The position numbers and the translations under genes are program-made. This document shows positions 8,073-16,073 of a stretch of 17,171 nucleotides of DNA, piece after piece. The first letter of the stretch is position 1, and each line of letters opens with the position of its first letter. Below the pieces are notes generated by a model. The model was given only the letters and a program-made list of their open reading frames with translations, ran no database searches and was not told the DNA's origin. Source of the stretch: Bacteroidia bacterium (GTDB taxonomy: Bacteria > Bacteroidota > Bacteroidia > Bacteroidales > GCA-2748055); NCBI GenBank assembly GCA_030596245.1, contig JAUVKN010000051.1:1-17171 (forward strand), written 5' to 3'.

Positions 8073-9059
8073 CTAAATTTTAGGACATTTTATTGCCCTG
8101 TGTTTCGTTGATTTATAAAGGTTTTCAAAAATTATCACCATCGAAATTTCATGCGCTCCCAGACTCGGAATATGCAAATCGGGCTGTGACAGTTTTGAAT
8201 CATAGCTGTATCTTATCCTGAACTGGTCGTTACCATAGCCCACCGAGAAGATTAATGTTCCATAGGAGAAAAGCAGATCCTGACGAAACCAGATCCCCCC
8301 GATGATCGTATTGTACAGCACTTCCAGACCGTAATTCAACTGTTGATAAATATCCTGCTGCAGGAATACCAGGTTGGGGGAGAGCTGCAAAACCTCCCTG
8401 CCCAGCCTCTTTTCATAAATGGGGATGATTGCCCCCACATGAGCCGTATATTTCCTTGACAATCTTGTATTTGGATCTTCAGAAAGAGCAGTGTATGGTT
8501 GCAGCAGGTGGTGCGTAGCCACCCCACCGTAGAAATTCTTGTAAAATCCACCAAATCCCACTGAAAAGTCAGGATACACCCTGGAATAGCCAACCAACGT
8601 AGTGGATGACACTCCAGCCAGCTCATCAGGCAGGACCAGTCCATCGGGGTTCATGTTCCTCTGTCCAACCGAAGCCTGAAATCCCCCCGTTACCATCAGA
8701 TCCGATGTCACGCGCAGGTGATATGCATAGATGGCATCCAGCGATAGGGTATTAAATATCCCGGCACCCTGCCTGTCGTTTATTACATGAATGCCTATCC
8801 CTCCCTGCAGGGGATCAACGAACTGCTCGTATGAAGCATGGTAAGTAGCGTAGGGATCTGTGGCCCCAGGCCACTGGTTGCGGTATCCCAGGTACATCTT
8901 GACAGGACCCTCTACCCCTGCCATGGCCGGATTCATCATCAGCGGATTGGCATAGAACTGCGAAAACGCCGGATCCTGCGCGCAAGCTGCAAATACCGCA
9001 GTGAACGCCAATCCCAGCATCACTCCTACCTTAATATGTCTATTTTCCCTCTTTTCCAC
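8073..9059 (-). CDS. PorP/SprF family type IX secretion system outer-membrane protein
   Basis: This 328-residue protein has a signal peptide (cleavage probably after AACAQ, residue 28) followed by the family hallmark DPAFSQFYANPLMMNPAMAG (29-48). GYRNQWPG, GIGIHVINDRQGAG, and alternating hydrophobic strands to the C-terminus are typical of the outer-membrane PorP/SprF beta-barrel family. Members support T9SS function or tether type-B CTD cargo such as SprB. The longest start is a GTG at 9059, directly bounded by an in-frame TGA two codons upstream. It gives a good basic n-region (EKRENRHIK). An ATG at 9020 preceded by AGGTAGGAG is the alternative and would give a signal peptide with no basic residues. 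It leads the gldJ transcription unit and starts right beside the tandem-repeat region. The exact subfamily (PorP or SprF) is undecided, so no symbol is given. Confidence 0.87.
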   Translation of the reverse strand: MEKRENRHIKVGVMLGLAFTAVFAACAQDPAFSQFYANPLMMNPAMAGVEGPVKMYLGYRNQWPGATDPYATYHASYEQFVDPLQGGIGIHVINDRQGAGIFNTLSLDAIYAYHLRVTSDLMVTGGFQASVGQRNMNPDGLVLPDELAGVSSTTLVGYSRVYPDFSVGFGGFYKNFYGGVATHHLLQPYTALSEDPNTRLSRKYTAHVGAIIPIYEKRLGREVLQLSPNLVFLQQDIYQQLNYGLEVLYNTIIGGIWFRQDLLFSYGTLIFSVGYGNDQFRIRYSYDSKLSQPDLHIPSLGAHEISMVIIFENLYKSTKHRAIKCPKI

Positions 9060-9077
9060 TTTTCACTTTCGACATTT

Positions 9078-9174
9078 GACTTTCCAACTTTCGATTTTCG
9101 ACTTTCCGACTTTCCAACTTTCGATTTTCGACTTTTCGACTTTTCGACTTTTCGACTTTTCGACTTTTCGACTT
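9078..9174. repeat. Tandem repeats (30-bp duplication plus 8-bp CGACTTTT array) in the porP/porU divergent region
   Basis: A 30-bp unit (9078-9107 and 9108-9137) built from GACTTTCCAACTTTCGATTT-like sequence is directly duplicated with about one mismatch. It passes into five perfect copies of the 8-bp unit CGACTTTT (9129-9168) and a partial sixth, then a run of A. One strand is almost pure pyrimidine with CG steps, the other purine-rich. The array lies between the porP/sprF start (9059) and the porU leader. It is outside the porP reading frame, because a TGA at 9063-9065 (minus strand) closes that frame. Eight-base units can change number by slippage, which would alter promoter spacing for the gldJ unit. 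Confidence 0.9.
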
Positions 9175-9245
9175 AAAAAAAATTTTACAACATCCGGATG
9201 AAAGGTTCGTTATAGTATATACGACAAAACAAACGTTTAAATATA

Positions 9246-9253
9246 TATTTTTG
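9246..9253 (+). promoter_or_regulatory. Possible -7 element for porU (TATTTTTG)
   Basis: TATTTTTG matches the Bacteroidota primary-sigma -7 consensus TAnnTTTG and lies 20 bp before the porU ATG. No clear TTTG was found at the -33 distance; the upstream sequence is A-rich. The surrounding region is very A/T-rich, so a chance match is possible. A perfect 10-bp palindrome CATCCGGATG (9191-9200) lies upstream and could be an operator, with no further support. Confidence 0.4.
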
Positions 9254-9273
9254 TTGCCATCTGCTGCTATTCA

Positions 9274-12200
9274 ATGAAGAAGCTGGTTTTCCTCATACTT
9301 CTGCACCTCTCTTTTCTCCTGTATTCTCAGGTTAAATCCGTTGCTATTCAATGGAATACGGATCATGCCCAACCCTTCTTTTCTCATGCATTATACGCAG
9401 ATGGTGAGAATACGTTACCATATATCATAAGAAAATTACCCTGGACCGCAGAAGGAATGCTGCCAGAGGTGCGGATTGAGGTTACTGAATCAACCCTTAT
9501 TGAAACCGATTTTCTCGCCGGCAGGAACACCGGGCATGTGAAAGAGGCTCCCCTGCTGGAGTATGAACTGGTGCGGGAGGCCAAACAATCCTTTGTCATG
9601 GTAAAGATCCTGCCATTTATGAAAAGCTCATCGGGCAAAATGGTTCGGGTCGACGCCTTTAAGATCCACGTGGGGGAGCAAATGGCCCTTGCTGCTCTTA
9701 AGAGTGCGATCGTAGGCGACTGGGTTGCGCAATCGGTGCTGACCTCGGGTGACTGGTTCAGGGTTTCGGTGGAAAAGAGCGGCATGCATAAGCTCACCTA
9801 TGAGCAGCTTGAAGAGATCGGATTGCAGAACCCGGCCAGTGTGCGTGTATATGGATCAGGGGCCAGGCTTCTTCCTGAAAATTTTTCCATGGGCCACCTG
9901 GATGATCTTCAATCGGTCCCCATCTACATGCATAAAGGAAGCGACGGGTTATTCGGACCGGGTGACCATATTCTTTTCTATGCGCAGGGAGCTGTAAGCT
10001 GGAATTACAATCAGGAGGAGTTAATGTTCATCCACCAGCTACACAAGTTCTCCTGGAAGGGGTACTACTTTCTTACCGATGACATGGGTACGGTACATCC
10101 ACCGGAAAATGTGGAATTGACCACTGAAACACCTACCCATACTGTCTCGGAATATGACTACCGGGACTATTTCGAAGAGGAAACCTACAACCTGATCAAT
10201 TCAGGGAAAGAGTGGTATGGCGATAACTTCAATGTAAACCTGGAGGAGAATTATCCCTTTAATATTCAGGGGAGAGTATCAGGGGAAACGGTAAACATCA
10301 GGGTAGTTGCTGCCGCGCGTTCCAATGTCAGCTCCTCTTTCATGGTCTATTCCAATAACGACCTGCTGGGGTCCATTCAGAACAACAGGACCGATCTGAG
10401 CAATTACACAGCTACCTATGCCTACGAAACGGGAAAAGTGTTCAGTTACCTGCCCGGGCAGGACAATGTAACCGTCACCCTGGTTTACCAACGCCCGGAT
10501 TCCAATTCAGAAGGGTGGCTGAATTCCATCTCCATCAACGGCAGAAGCAAGTTGATCCTGTCCGGACCTGAACTGGCCTTCAGAGAATCAAGGAGTGTCG
10601 GAGCAGGGAATATCAGCGAATTCAGGCTGGAGAACAGCAACAGCAATACAGTCATCTGGGAGATTACCGATCCGGACCTTCCCGGAAATATTTCCTATAC
10701 CCTTACCGGCTCAACCGCCCGGTTTAAATTGTCAACCGATAAAATGCGGGAGTTTATTACCTTCAATGTGAATGGCAGTTTTCCCTCACCCGGGTATTCC
10801 GGAGAGGGTGTGGGAGCGATAGAGAACCAGAACCTGCACGGACTACAGCACCCCGATATGATCATCCTTACCCCTGAGATCTTCCTGGAACAGGCACAGG
10901 AGCTGGCCGATCACAGAGAGAGCAACGACGGACTGGACGTTGCCGTTGTGCTTCAGCAACAGGTATTCAATGAATTCTCCTCCGGAACCCCTGATGTGTC
11001 GGCCATCCGCAATTTCATGAAGATGTTTTATGACCGGTCGGGTGGATCCGAAGTTTATTGCCGTTACCTGCTCTTACTGGGCGACGGATCTTATGACAAC
11101 CGCAGCAGCGACGATAAAGAGAACAATCCCAACCTGTTGCTCAGTTATCAGTCAGACAACTCACTCTCCCCCATCCGATCCTATGTTTCTGATGACTTTT
11201 TCGGATTGCTGGATACGGATGAATCGATGTACAGTGGAATGCTGGATATTGGGATCGGACGCCTGCCGGTCTCTACCGTCCAGGAGGCCAGCGACCTGGT
11301 GAATAAGATCATCTCTTACAGTGACGTTGACAAACAGGGTGAATGGCGCAATCAGATCTGTTTCATAGGAGATGATGAAGATTCCAACATCCACATGCGA
11401 CAGGCCGAAGAGCTGGCCACCTATGTGAAAGAGAACTACCCTGCCTATAACATTAATAAGATCTATCTGGACGCCTACCCCCAGGAAGACCTGGCCACTG
11501 GTCCACGCTACCCCGACGTAACCAGGGCCATCAACGATCAGATGAACCGGGGTGCGCTGATCATAAATTATACGGGACATGGCGGAACCGGCGGATTGGC
11601 ACATGAGAAGATCCTTACCACCAATGATATCAACTCCTGGAGCAACCGCAACATGTTGCCGCTGTTCATGACAGCCACCTGTGAGTTCAGCAGGTATGAT
11701 GAATATGACCACAAGCAGGACCAGGAGGTCACCTCTGCCGGAGAGGATGTTCTTCTTAACACCGGGGGCGGAGGTATCGGACTTTTTACTACCACGCGGC
11801 TGGTCTATTCGGGCCCAAACCATGTACTGAACGAGAAGTTTTATGAGGTGGTGTTTGAAAAAGACGAGAATCAGAGGAATTACCGGCTGGGAGATATCAT
11901 TGTTTACAGCAAGAACAATACGGGACCGGGCATCAACAAACGCAACTTCACATTGCTGGGCGATCCTTCCATGCGGCTGGTCTATCCCCAACACAGGGTG
12001 GTGACTGATTCCATTAACAGTCAGCATATCACTGAGTTACACGATACCCTGTCAGCATTTCAATGGGTCACTGTATCGGGACACCTGGAGAGTCAGAATG
12101 GAACTTTTATGAACGATTTTAATGGCAAGGTATACCCATTGGTCTTTGACAAGGAGAAGAGGGTGGAAACCCTTTCCAATGATGATGATCCGGTATGGAG

Positions 12201-13068
12201 TTTTAATACCCGTAACAACATCCTGTACAGTGGAAAGGCTACAGTAACTGACGGACGATTCAAGTTCGGATTTTATGTACCCAAGGATATCAACTATGCC
12301 TTCGGGACCGGGAAGATCAGTTACTACAGCAATGACACCCTGGTAGATGCCCATGGATCGTGTGATGCATTTTATGTGGGGGGTATCGGATCTGAAAATG
12401 CATCCGATGCAGTACCGCCGTTGATCGATCTCTTTATCAATGATTCTCTGTTTACCCAGGGTGGCATTACCGATGCCAATCCTACATTACTGGTATATGT
12501 GACCGATAATTTCGGCATCAATACCACCGGGAATGGTATCGGCCATGACCTCACTGCCACCCTCGATGAGGACCGTATTAATGCCATCCTTCTGAACGAG
12601 TTTTACCAGGCCAATACCAACAGCTACAATTCCGGGAGCATCCGGTATCCATACAGCAACCTTGAACCTGGACGCCACAACATTACCGTGAAGATCTGGG
12701 ACATCCACAACAACTCGGCAGAGTCAAGCCTTGAGTTTGTTGTGATGAAGTCTGAGAAGATGCTGCTGGAAGCACTGTTTAACTACCCAAACCCGTTTTT
12801 CGAATCCACCTGGTTTAACATTGAGCACAACCGGCCTGACCGAGATCTGCGGCTTGTGCTAACCATCTATAATTTGTCAGGTGAAATGGTGAGCATCATC
12901 GACAGGCAGATATATTCACCCGGCTACAGACTTGAACCAGTCATGTGGGACGGCACCTCAGGCGGAGGCAAACGACTTGGAGGGGGTGTATATGTTTACA
13001 GTGCTACCCTTTCCACAGAAGAGGGGGAGGTGGCTACGGAGAGCGGAAAACTGATCATCACACGGTAA
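9274..13068 (+). CDS. porU: Type IX secretion system sortase PorU (C25 gingipain-like)
   Basis: This 1264-residue outer-membrane-associated cysteine protease removes the C-terminal signal domain of T9SS cargo and attaches the product to the cell surface. The signal peptide is residues 1 to about 19 (MKKLVFLILLHLSFLLYSQ). The gingipain-type domain spans roughly 530-900. Its catalytic His769 lies in INYTGHGGTGGLAHE and Cys803 in LPLFMTATCEFSRYD, both diagnostic for PorU. RYLLLLGDGSYDN and GIGRLPVST earlier in the domain also fit. The C-terminus (from about 1165, NYPNPFFE, to KLIITR) is itself a T9SS-type CTD fold, as known for PorU, where it is not cleaved. The length suits the family. porV follows after 132 bp. 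gldJ and porP/sprF are divergent, so the cluster is a T9SS locus. The identification is firm. Confidence 0.96.
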   Translation: MKKLVFLILLHLSFLLYSQVKSVAIQWNTDHAQPFFSHALYADGENTLPYIIRKLPWTAEGMLPEVRIEVTESTLIETDFLAGRNTGHVKEAPLLEYELVREAKQSFVMVKILPFMKSSSGKMVRVDAFKIHVGEQMALAALKSAIVGDWVAQSVLTSGDWFRVSVEKSGMHKLTYEQLEEIGLQNPASVRVYGSGARLLPENFSMGHLDDLQSVPIYMHKGSDGLFGPGDHILFYAQGAVSWNYNQEELMFIHQLHKFSWKGYYFLTDDMGTVHPPENVELTTETPTHTVSEYDYRDYFEEETYNLINSGKEWYGDNFNVNLEENYPFNIQGRVSGETVNIRVVAAARSNVSSSFMVYSNNDLLGSIQNNRTDLSNYTATYAYETGKVFSYLPGQDNVTVTLVYQRPDSNSEGWLNSISINGRSKLILSGPELAFRESRSVGAGNISEFRLENSNSNTVIWEITDPDLPGNISYTLTGSTARFKLSTDKMREFITFNVNGSFPSPGYSGEGVGAIENQNLHGLQHPDMIILTPEIFLEQAQELADHRESNDGLDVAVVLQQQVFNEFSSGTPDVSAIRNFMKMFYDRSGGSEVYCRYLLLLGDGSYDNRSSDDKENNPNLLLSYQSDNSLSPIRSYVSDDFFGLLDTDESMYSGMLDIGIGRLPVSTVQEASDLVNKIISYSDVDKQGEWRNQICFIGDDEDSNIHMRQAEELATYVKENYPAYNINKIYLDAYPQEDLATGPRYPDVTRAINDQMNRGALIINYTGHGGTGGLAHEKILTTNDINSWSNRNMLPLFMTATCEFSRYDEYDHKQDQEVTSAGEDVLLNTGGGGIGLFTTTRLVYSGPNHVLNEKFYEVVFEKDENQRNYRLGDIIVYSKNNTGPGINKRNFTLLGDPSMRLVYPQHRVVTDSINSQHITELHDTLSAFQWVTVSGHLESQNGTFMNDFNGKVYPLVFDKEKRVETLSNDDDPVWSFNTRNNILYSGKATVTDGRFKFGFYVPKDINYAFGTGKISYYSNDTLVDAHGSCDAFYVGGIGSENASDAVPPLIDLFINDSLFTQGGITDANPTLLVYVTDNFGINTTGNGIGHDLTATLDEDRINAILLNEFYQANTNSYNSGSIRYPYSNLEPGRHNITVKIWDIHNNSAESSLEFVVMKSEKMLLEALFNYPNPFFESTWFNIEHNRPDRDLRLVLTIYNLSGEMVSIIDRQIYSPGYRLEPVMWDGTSGGGKRLGGGVYVYSATLSTEEGEVATESGKLIITR

Positions 13069-13174
13069 TTTTTCTAAAAATCATCGCCAATGCATACTAA
13101 AACAGGCCGATTTACGTACTAAAAAAGTACATGTTGTGACGGCGTTGTGCCGATCATATGTTATATTTATATCT

Positions 13175-13182
13175 TATATTTG
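13175..13182 (+). promoter_or_regulatory. Probable -7 element for porV (TATATTTG)
   Basis: TATATTTG is an exact match to TAnnTTTG and lies 18 bp upstream of the chosen porV start at 13201. It would give a very short, A-rich leader (AAAACAAAACAA) typical of Bacteroidota. The nearest TTG (13145-13147) is 27 bp away, too far for a standard -33, so the upstream half is not convincing. This suggests porV-ispF can be transcribed separately from porU. Confidence 0.5.
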
Positions 13183-13200
13183 CATACCAAAACAAAACAA

Positions 13201-14427
13201 ATGTCAAAAGGATTGAGATCAGGAGTGATAGTGTTGATGACTGGAGCACTGTTTGTTACTTCCATAAACCTGTGGGGACAGATCTCCTCGGGTGAGCTTG
13301 GAGGAGCTGACCTGAATACCATACAAACTTCCTTACCGTTCCTTACCATCGCTCCCGATTCCAGATCAGGTGCCATGGGTGATGTGGGAGTCGCCACCAC
13401 ACCCGATGTAAATTCACAGCACTGGAATGTTGGTAAATATGCTTTTATTGACAGCAAAGGTGGTTTCGCCATCTCCTATACTCCCTGGCTCAGGAACCTG
13501 ATCCCCGATATCAACCTGGCATACCTTACCGGTTTTTACAGGGTGGACGAGCAGCAGGTGATCAGCACTTCATTGCGCTACTTCTCACTGGGTAACATTG
13601 TATTTACCGACATGACCGGTACAGTCACAGGTCAGTACAATCCCAACGAATTTGCAGTGGATGCCGGATACTCAAGGCTCTTTACCGATAATTTTTCCGG
13701 TGGGATCGCTTTTCGTTTTGTTCGCTCCGACCTTACCAGTGGTCAGCAAACCTCGGACGGACAGGACACCAAAGCAGGGATTTCCTTTGCAGCTGACCTG
13801 GGATTCTACTACCAGAACGATATTGATGTTGGTTCCAGCGACGGGCAATGGGCTGCCGGTGTGAGCATAACCAACATGGGTACCCCTGTATCTTATACTG
13901 TGGATGCCGATAAGACGCCCATCCCCACCAACCTGAGGTTAGGCGGCAGGTTCAGTTATAACATTGACGACTATAACACTATCGCTATTCATGCAGACCT
14001 GAATAAACTGCTGGTCCCCACTCCCGCAGTATATGATACCGACACAGTTACCGGTGACCCGGTAGTGATTCGCGGGAAAGAGTCTCCCGGCTCAGTGGTA
14101 CTGGGAATGTTTCAGTCCTTTTATGATGCTCCCGGCGTAGATCGCGGCGAAGGCACCTACAGTGTCATTGCAGAAGAGTTCAATGAGATTGCCTACAGCG
14201 TGGGAGCCGAATACTGGTACAGGAACCAGTTTGCCATCAGGACCGGTTATTTCCACGAGCACTCCAGCAAAGGCAACAGGAAATACTTCACCGTGGGTGT
14301 GGGCCTGCAGTTGAATGTCTTCTCACTTGACTTCTCCTACCTGGTACCCACCAATGGCCAGAACAGTCCTTTGGCCAATACCCTCCGGTTCACCCTGGGA
14401 TTTGACTTTGCTGACCTAGACTTATGA
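13201..14427 (+). CDS. porV: Type IX secretion system outer-membrane protein PorV (LptO)
   Basis: This 408-residue FadL-like outer-membrane barrel acts as the shuttle that carries T9SS cargo from the translocon to the PorU-containing attachment complex. The signal peptide runs to about GQ (residue 27, MTGALFVTSINLWGQ). Hallmarks are LPFLTIAPDSRSGAMGDVGV and the following ATTPDVNSQHWNVGKYAF, as in other PorV proteins, although most have a proline-alanine pair where this one has VG. The frame extends back to a GTG at 13147, but the extra 18 residues (MPIICYIYILYLHTKTKQ) precede a normal signal peptide and overlap the promoter-like site. ATG 13201 is therefore preferred. ispF starts 7 bp after the stop. 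Identity is firm. Confidence 0.95.
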   Translation: MSKGLRSGVIVLMTGALFVTSINLWGQISSGELGGADLNTIQTSLPFLTIAPDSRSGAMGDVGVATTPDVNSQHWNVGKYAFIDSKGGFAISYTPWLRNLIPDINLAYLTGFYRVDEQQVISTSLRYFSLGNIVFTDMTGTVTGQYNPNEFAVDAGYSRLFTDNFSGGIAFRFVRSDLTSGQQTSDGQDTKAGISFAADLGFYYQNDIDVGSSDGQWAAGVSITNMGTPVSYTVDADKTPIPTNLRLGGRFSYNIDDYNTIAIHADLNKLLVPTPAVYDTDTVTGDPVVIRGKESPGSVVLGMFQSFYDAPGVDRGEGTYSVIAEEFNEIAYSVGAEYWYRNQFAIRTGYFHEHSSKGNRKYFTVGVGLQLNVFSLDFSYLVPTNGQNSPLANTLRFTLGFDFADLDL

Positions 14428-14434
14428 TCCACCT

Positions 14435-14917
14435 ATGAGTTTCCGGATAGGTTTCGGATACGATGTACATCAGCTGAAGAGGGGTATCCCCCTCTGGCTC
14501 GGTGGTGTTGAAATTCCCCATGAAAAAGGATCAGCGGGACACTCCGATGCAGATGTCCTCATCCATGCCATGTGCGATGCCCTGCTGGGCGCTGCTGCAC
14601 TGGGTGACATTGGTGTACATTTTCCCGACAGGGATCCCGCTTACAAAGGCATTAAAAGCACCATCCTTCTTCAACGAACCATTGAACTGGTGAGGTCCAA
14701 AGGATATGAGATCAACAACATCGATTCCACGGTATGCCTTGAAACCCCAAAGATTAAGTCCTTTATCCCGGAAATGCGCCAACAAATCGCTGCAACCCTC
14801 AATGTGGATGCAGCTCTTATATCGGTCAAAGCCACCACTGAAGAGAAACTGGGTTTTACCGGCCGGGAGGAAGGAGTCTCAGCCCATGCGGTGGTTCTGA
14901 TCCAATCAACCGGTTAA
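14435..14917 (+). CDS. ispF: 2-C-methyl-D-erythritol 2,4-cyclodiphosphate synthase
   Basis: This 160-residue protein has the normal IspF length. It catalyses ring closure of CDP-methylerythritol 2-phosphate to the cyclodiphosphate in the MEP isoprenoid pathway and works as a cytoplasmic trimer. The zinc ligands are Asp10 and His12 (GYDVHQ) and His44 (GHSDADVLIHAMCDALLGA). FPDRDPAYKG, CLETPKIKSFIPEM and ATTEEKLGFTGREEGVSAHA complete the family signatures. The gene follows porV with a 7-bp gap and so shares its transcript. A housekeeping enzyme directly behind an outer-membrane secretion gene couples their expression. No clear terminator follows: AATAC-GCC-GTATT at 14916-14928 is a small hairpin without a T-tract. 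Confidence 0.97.
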   Translation: MSFRIGFGYDVHQLKRGIPLWLGGVEIPHEKGSAGHSDADVLIHAMCDALLGAAALGDIGVHFPDRDPAYKGIKSTILLQRTIELVRSKGYEINNIDSTVCLETPKIKSFIPEMRQQIAATLNVDAALISVKATTEEKLGFTGREEGVSAHAVVLIQSTG

Positions 14918-15005
14918 TACGCCGTATTGGACCATATATTATCCCACCTCCTGTTTGCCCCATTTAAACTGATTTCAGATAGAGCTATCATATGCTCCCC
15001 CCTCA

Positions 15006-15035
15006 TTGTCCACTAAGAGAATATGGCTATATTTG
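15006..15035 (+). promoter_or_regulatory. Bacteroidota-type promoter for the CoA-binding/thioredoxin pair
   Basis: TTG (15006-15008), a 19-bp spacer, then TATATTTG (15028-15035) matches the Bacteroidota consensus TTTG-N(about 19-21)-TAnnTTTG. It is the best promoter in the window. The start point would be near 15042, about 20 bases before the TTG start codon at 15062. Confidence 0.75.
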
Positions 15036-15061
15036 CGTGTTAGTCAAATAACAATATATCA

Positions 15062-15427
15062 TTGGTAAATAAAAAAACAGTCGTTCTGGGAGCCAGTCCC
15101 AATCCTATCAGGTTTTCACACAAAGCGGTGAAGAGCCTGCTGCGTCATGATGTTGAAGTGGTGGCCGTGGGCTTCAGAAAAGGTGAGATCGTGGAAGAGG
15201 AGATCCTGGTGGGGCATCCCCGGATTGATGATGTGCATACTGTCTCCATTTACATCGGATCGTCCAGGCAGGAAGAGTACTACGACTATATCATCTCTCT
15301 GAAACCGAAACGGGTGATCTTCAACCCCGGCACCGTCAATCCCGAATTCATGGGGCGGTTACAAGAGGAAGGAATCGAACCTGTGAGTGCATGCATGCTG
15401 GTATTGCTCAACGAAGAGGAGTACTAA
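15062..15427 (+). CDS. CoA-binding domain protein (YccU-like)
   Basis: This 121-residue single-domain Rossmann protein belongs to the CoA_binding_2/YccU family. Its glycine-rich loop is VVLGASPNPIRFSHKAVKSL (7-26), and IFNPGTVNPEF (86-96) and a conserved cysteine (Cys111 in VSACMLVLL) follow near the C-terminus. The family binds CoA and has no firmly established enzymatic role. The only start after the upstream in-frame TAG at 15041 is TTG at 15062, which gives the expected N-terminus VNKKTVVLG. It begins just behind a near-consensus promoter and ends 10 bp before the thioredoxin gene. The end of a second copy (12 codons visible) with the same partner appears inverted at 17135-17171. The pairing and the conserved cysteine suggest a CoA-disulfide or thiol-redox link (inference). 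Confidence 0.88.
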   Translation: MVNKKTVVLGASPNPIRFSHKAVKSLLRHDVEVVAVGFRKGEIVEEEILVGHPRIDDVHTVSIYIGSSRQEEYYDYIISLKPKRVIFNPGTVNPEFMGRLQEEGIEPVSACMLVLLNEEEY

Positions 15428-15437
15428 TTTGACCAGG

Positions 15438-15770
15438 ATGGAAGGCATATACAACCTGCAGTTGTTAACGGATAAGATAGAGGAGGGAAAAGGGCTCCTG
15501 ATTTACTTTTCAACTGATGGTTGTTCTGTTTGCAAGGTCCTGAAGCCTAAAGTATCCGAACTGCTTCACGAGCGCTTTCCCCGCATGACATCCTTCTATG
15601 TGGATACGGATAAAAGTCCGGTTCTATCGGGACAGCACAGCGTTTTTACCATACCAACCATCCTGCTCTTCTTCGAAGGAAAGGAACATCTCCGCTTCAG
15701 CAGGAACATCAGCCTGCATCAGCTGGAAGAGGCCATTGATAAGCCTTACAACATGGTATTTGAAGACTGA
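15438..15770 (+). CDS. Small cytoplasmic thioredoxin-family protein, copy 1
   Basis: This 110-residue thioredoxin-fold protein has a redox motif CSVC (29-32) in FSTDGCSVCKVLKPKV and a cis-proline at 73 in FTIPTILLFFEGK. There is no signal peptide, so it should work in the cytoplasm. Start ATG 15438 (MEGIYNL) was chosen because the inverted paralogue has the same start. A TTG nine bases earlier is in frame and also possible. It follows the CoA-binding gene by 10 bp and shares its promoter. Its last 12 codons (AIDKPYNMVFED) and 3' flank form the first unit of a 110-bp tandem array. It is 91/110 identical to the thioredoxin at 16791-17123. The CSVC centre differs from the CGPC of general thioredoxins, so a specific partner is likely. 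Confidence 0.9.
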   Translation: MEGIYNLQLLTDKIEEGKGLLIYFSTDGCSVCKVLKPKVSELLHERFPRMTSFYVDTDKSPVLSGQHSVFTIPTILLFFEGKEHLRFSRNISLHQLEEAIDKPYNMVFED

Positions 15771-16073
15771 GTTTATTGCACTGCTATTTCCCATCCGTCA
15801 TTATCAAAACTGAGATCCAGAGTTTGATGGATTGGCGGAGGGCTATTGTTGAGCCTTACAATATGGTATTTGAAGACTGAATATATTGCACTGCTATTTC
15901 CCATCTGTCATTATCAAAACTGAGTTCCAGAGTTTGATGGATTGGCGGGGGCTATTGTTGAGCCTTACAACCTGGTGTTTGAAGACTGAGTATATTGCAC
16001 TGCTATTTCCCATCTGTCATTATCAAAACTGAGATCCAGAGTTTGATGGATTGGCGGAGGGCTATTGATAAGC
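15732..16073 (+). repeat. 110-bp tandem repeats of the thioredoxin gene tail and its 3' flank
   Basis: Three units (15732-15841, 15842-15950, 15951-16060; 110, 109 and 110 bp) are followed by a stub at 16061-16073. The first unit is the true end of the thioredoxin gene; each later unit repeats the last 12 codons, the stop and about 70 bp of flank. Encoded tails are AIDKPYNMVFED, AIVEPYNMVFED and AIVEPYNLVFED, each followed by TGA. By eye, unit 2 differs from unit 1 at eight positions plus one indel, and unit 3 at seven. The stub repeats ATTGATAAGC (16064-16073), which also occurs at 15735-15744 inside the gene. Recombination or slippage at this 10-bp microhomology explains how the array could have formed. 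Confidence 0.9.

Noticed and set aside
8838..9201. Plus-strand open frames through the CGACTTTT array (Phe/Ser/Asp/Leu-rich peptides)
   Set aside because: They exist only because the repeat has no stops; they overlap porP/sprF antisense and have no start site or homology.
11161..12027. A 288-codon minus-strand frame inside porU
   Set aside because: It is the antisense shadow of the PorU catalytic domain; composition and motifs belong to the plus strand.
13147..13200. N-terminal extension of PorV from a GTG
   Set aside because: It would place 18 residues before a normal signal peptide and overlap the promoter-like TATATTTG; ATG 13201 fits better.
14916..14928. Hairpin AATAC-GCC-GTATT after ispF as a terminator
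   Set aside because: The stem is weak, it overlaps the stop codon, and no T-tract follows.
15732..16073. CRISPR-like array
   Set aside because: The units are directly tandem at 110 bp without unique spacers, and they derive from a gene tail.
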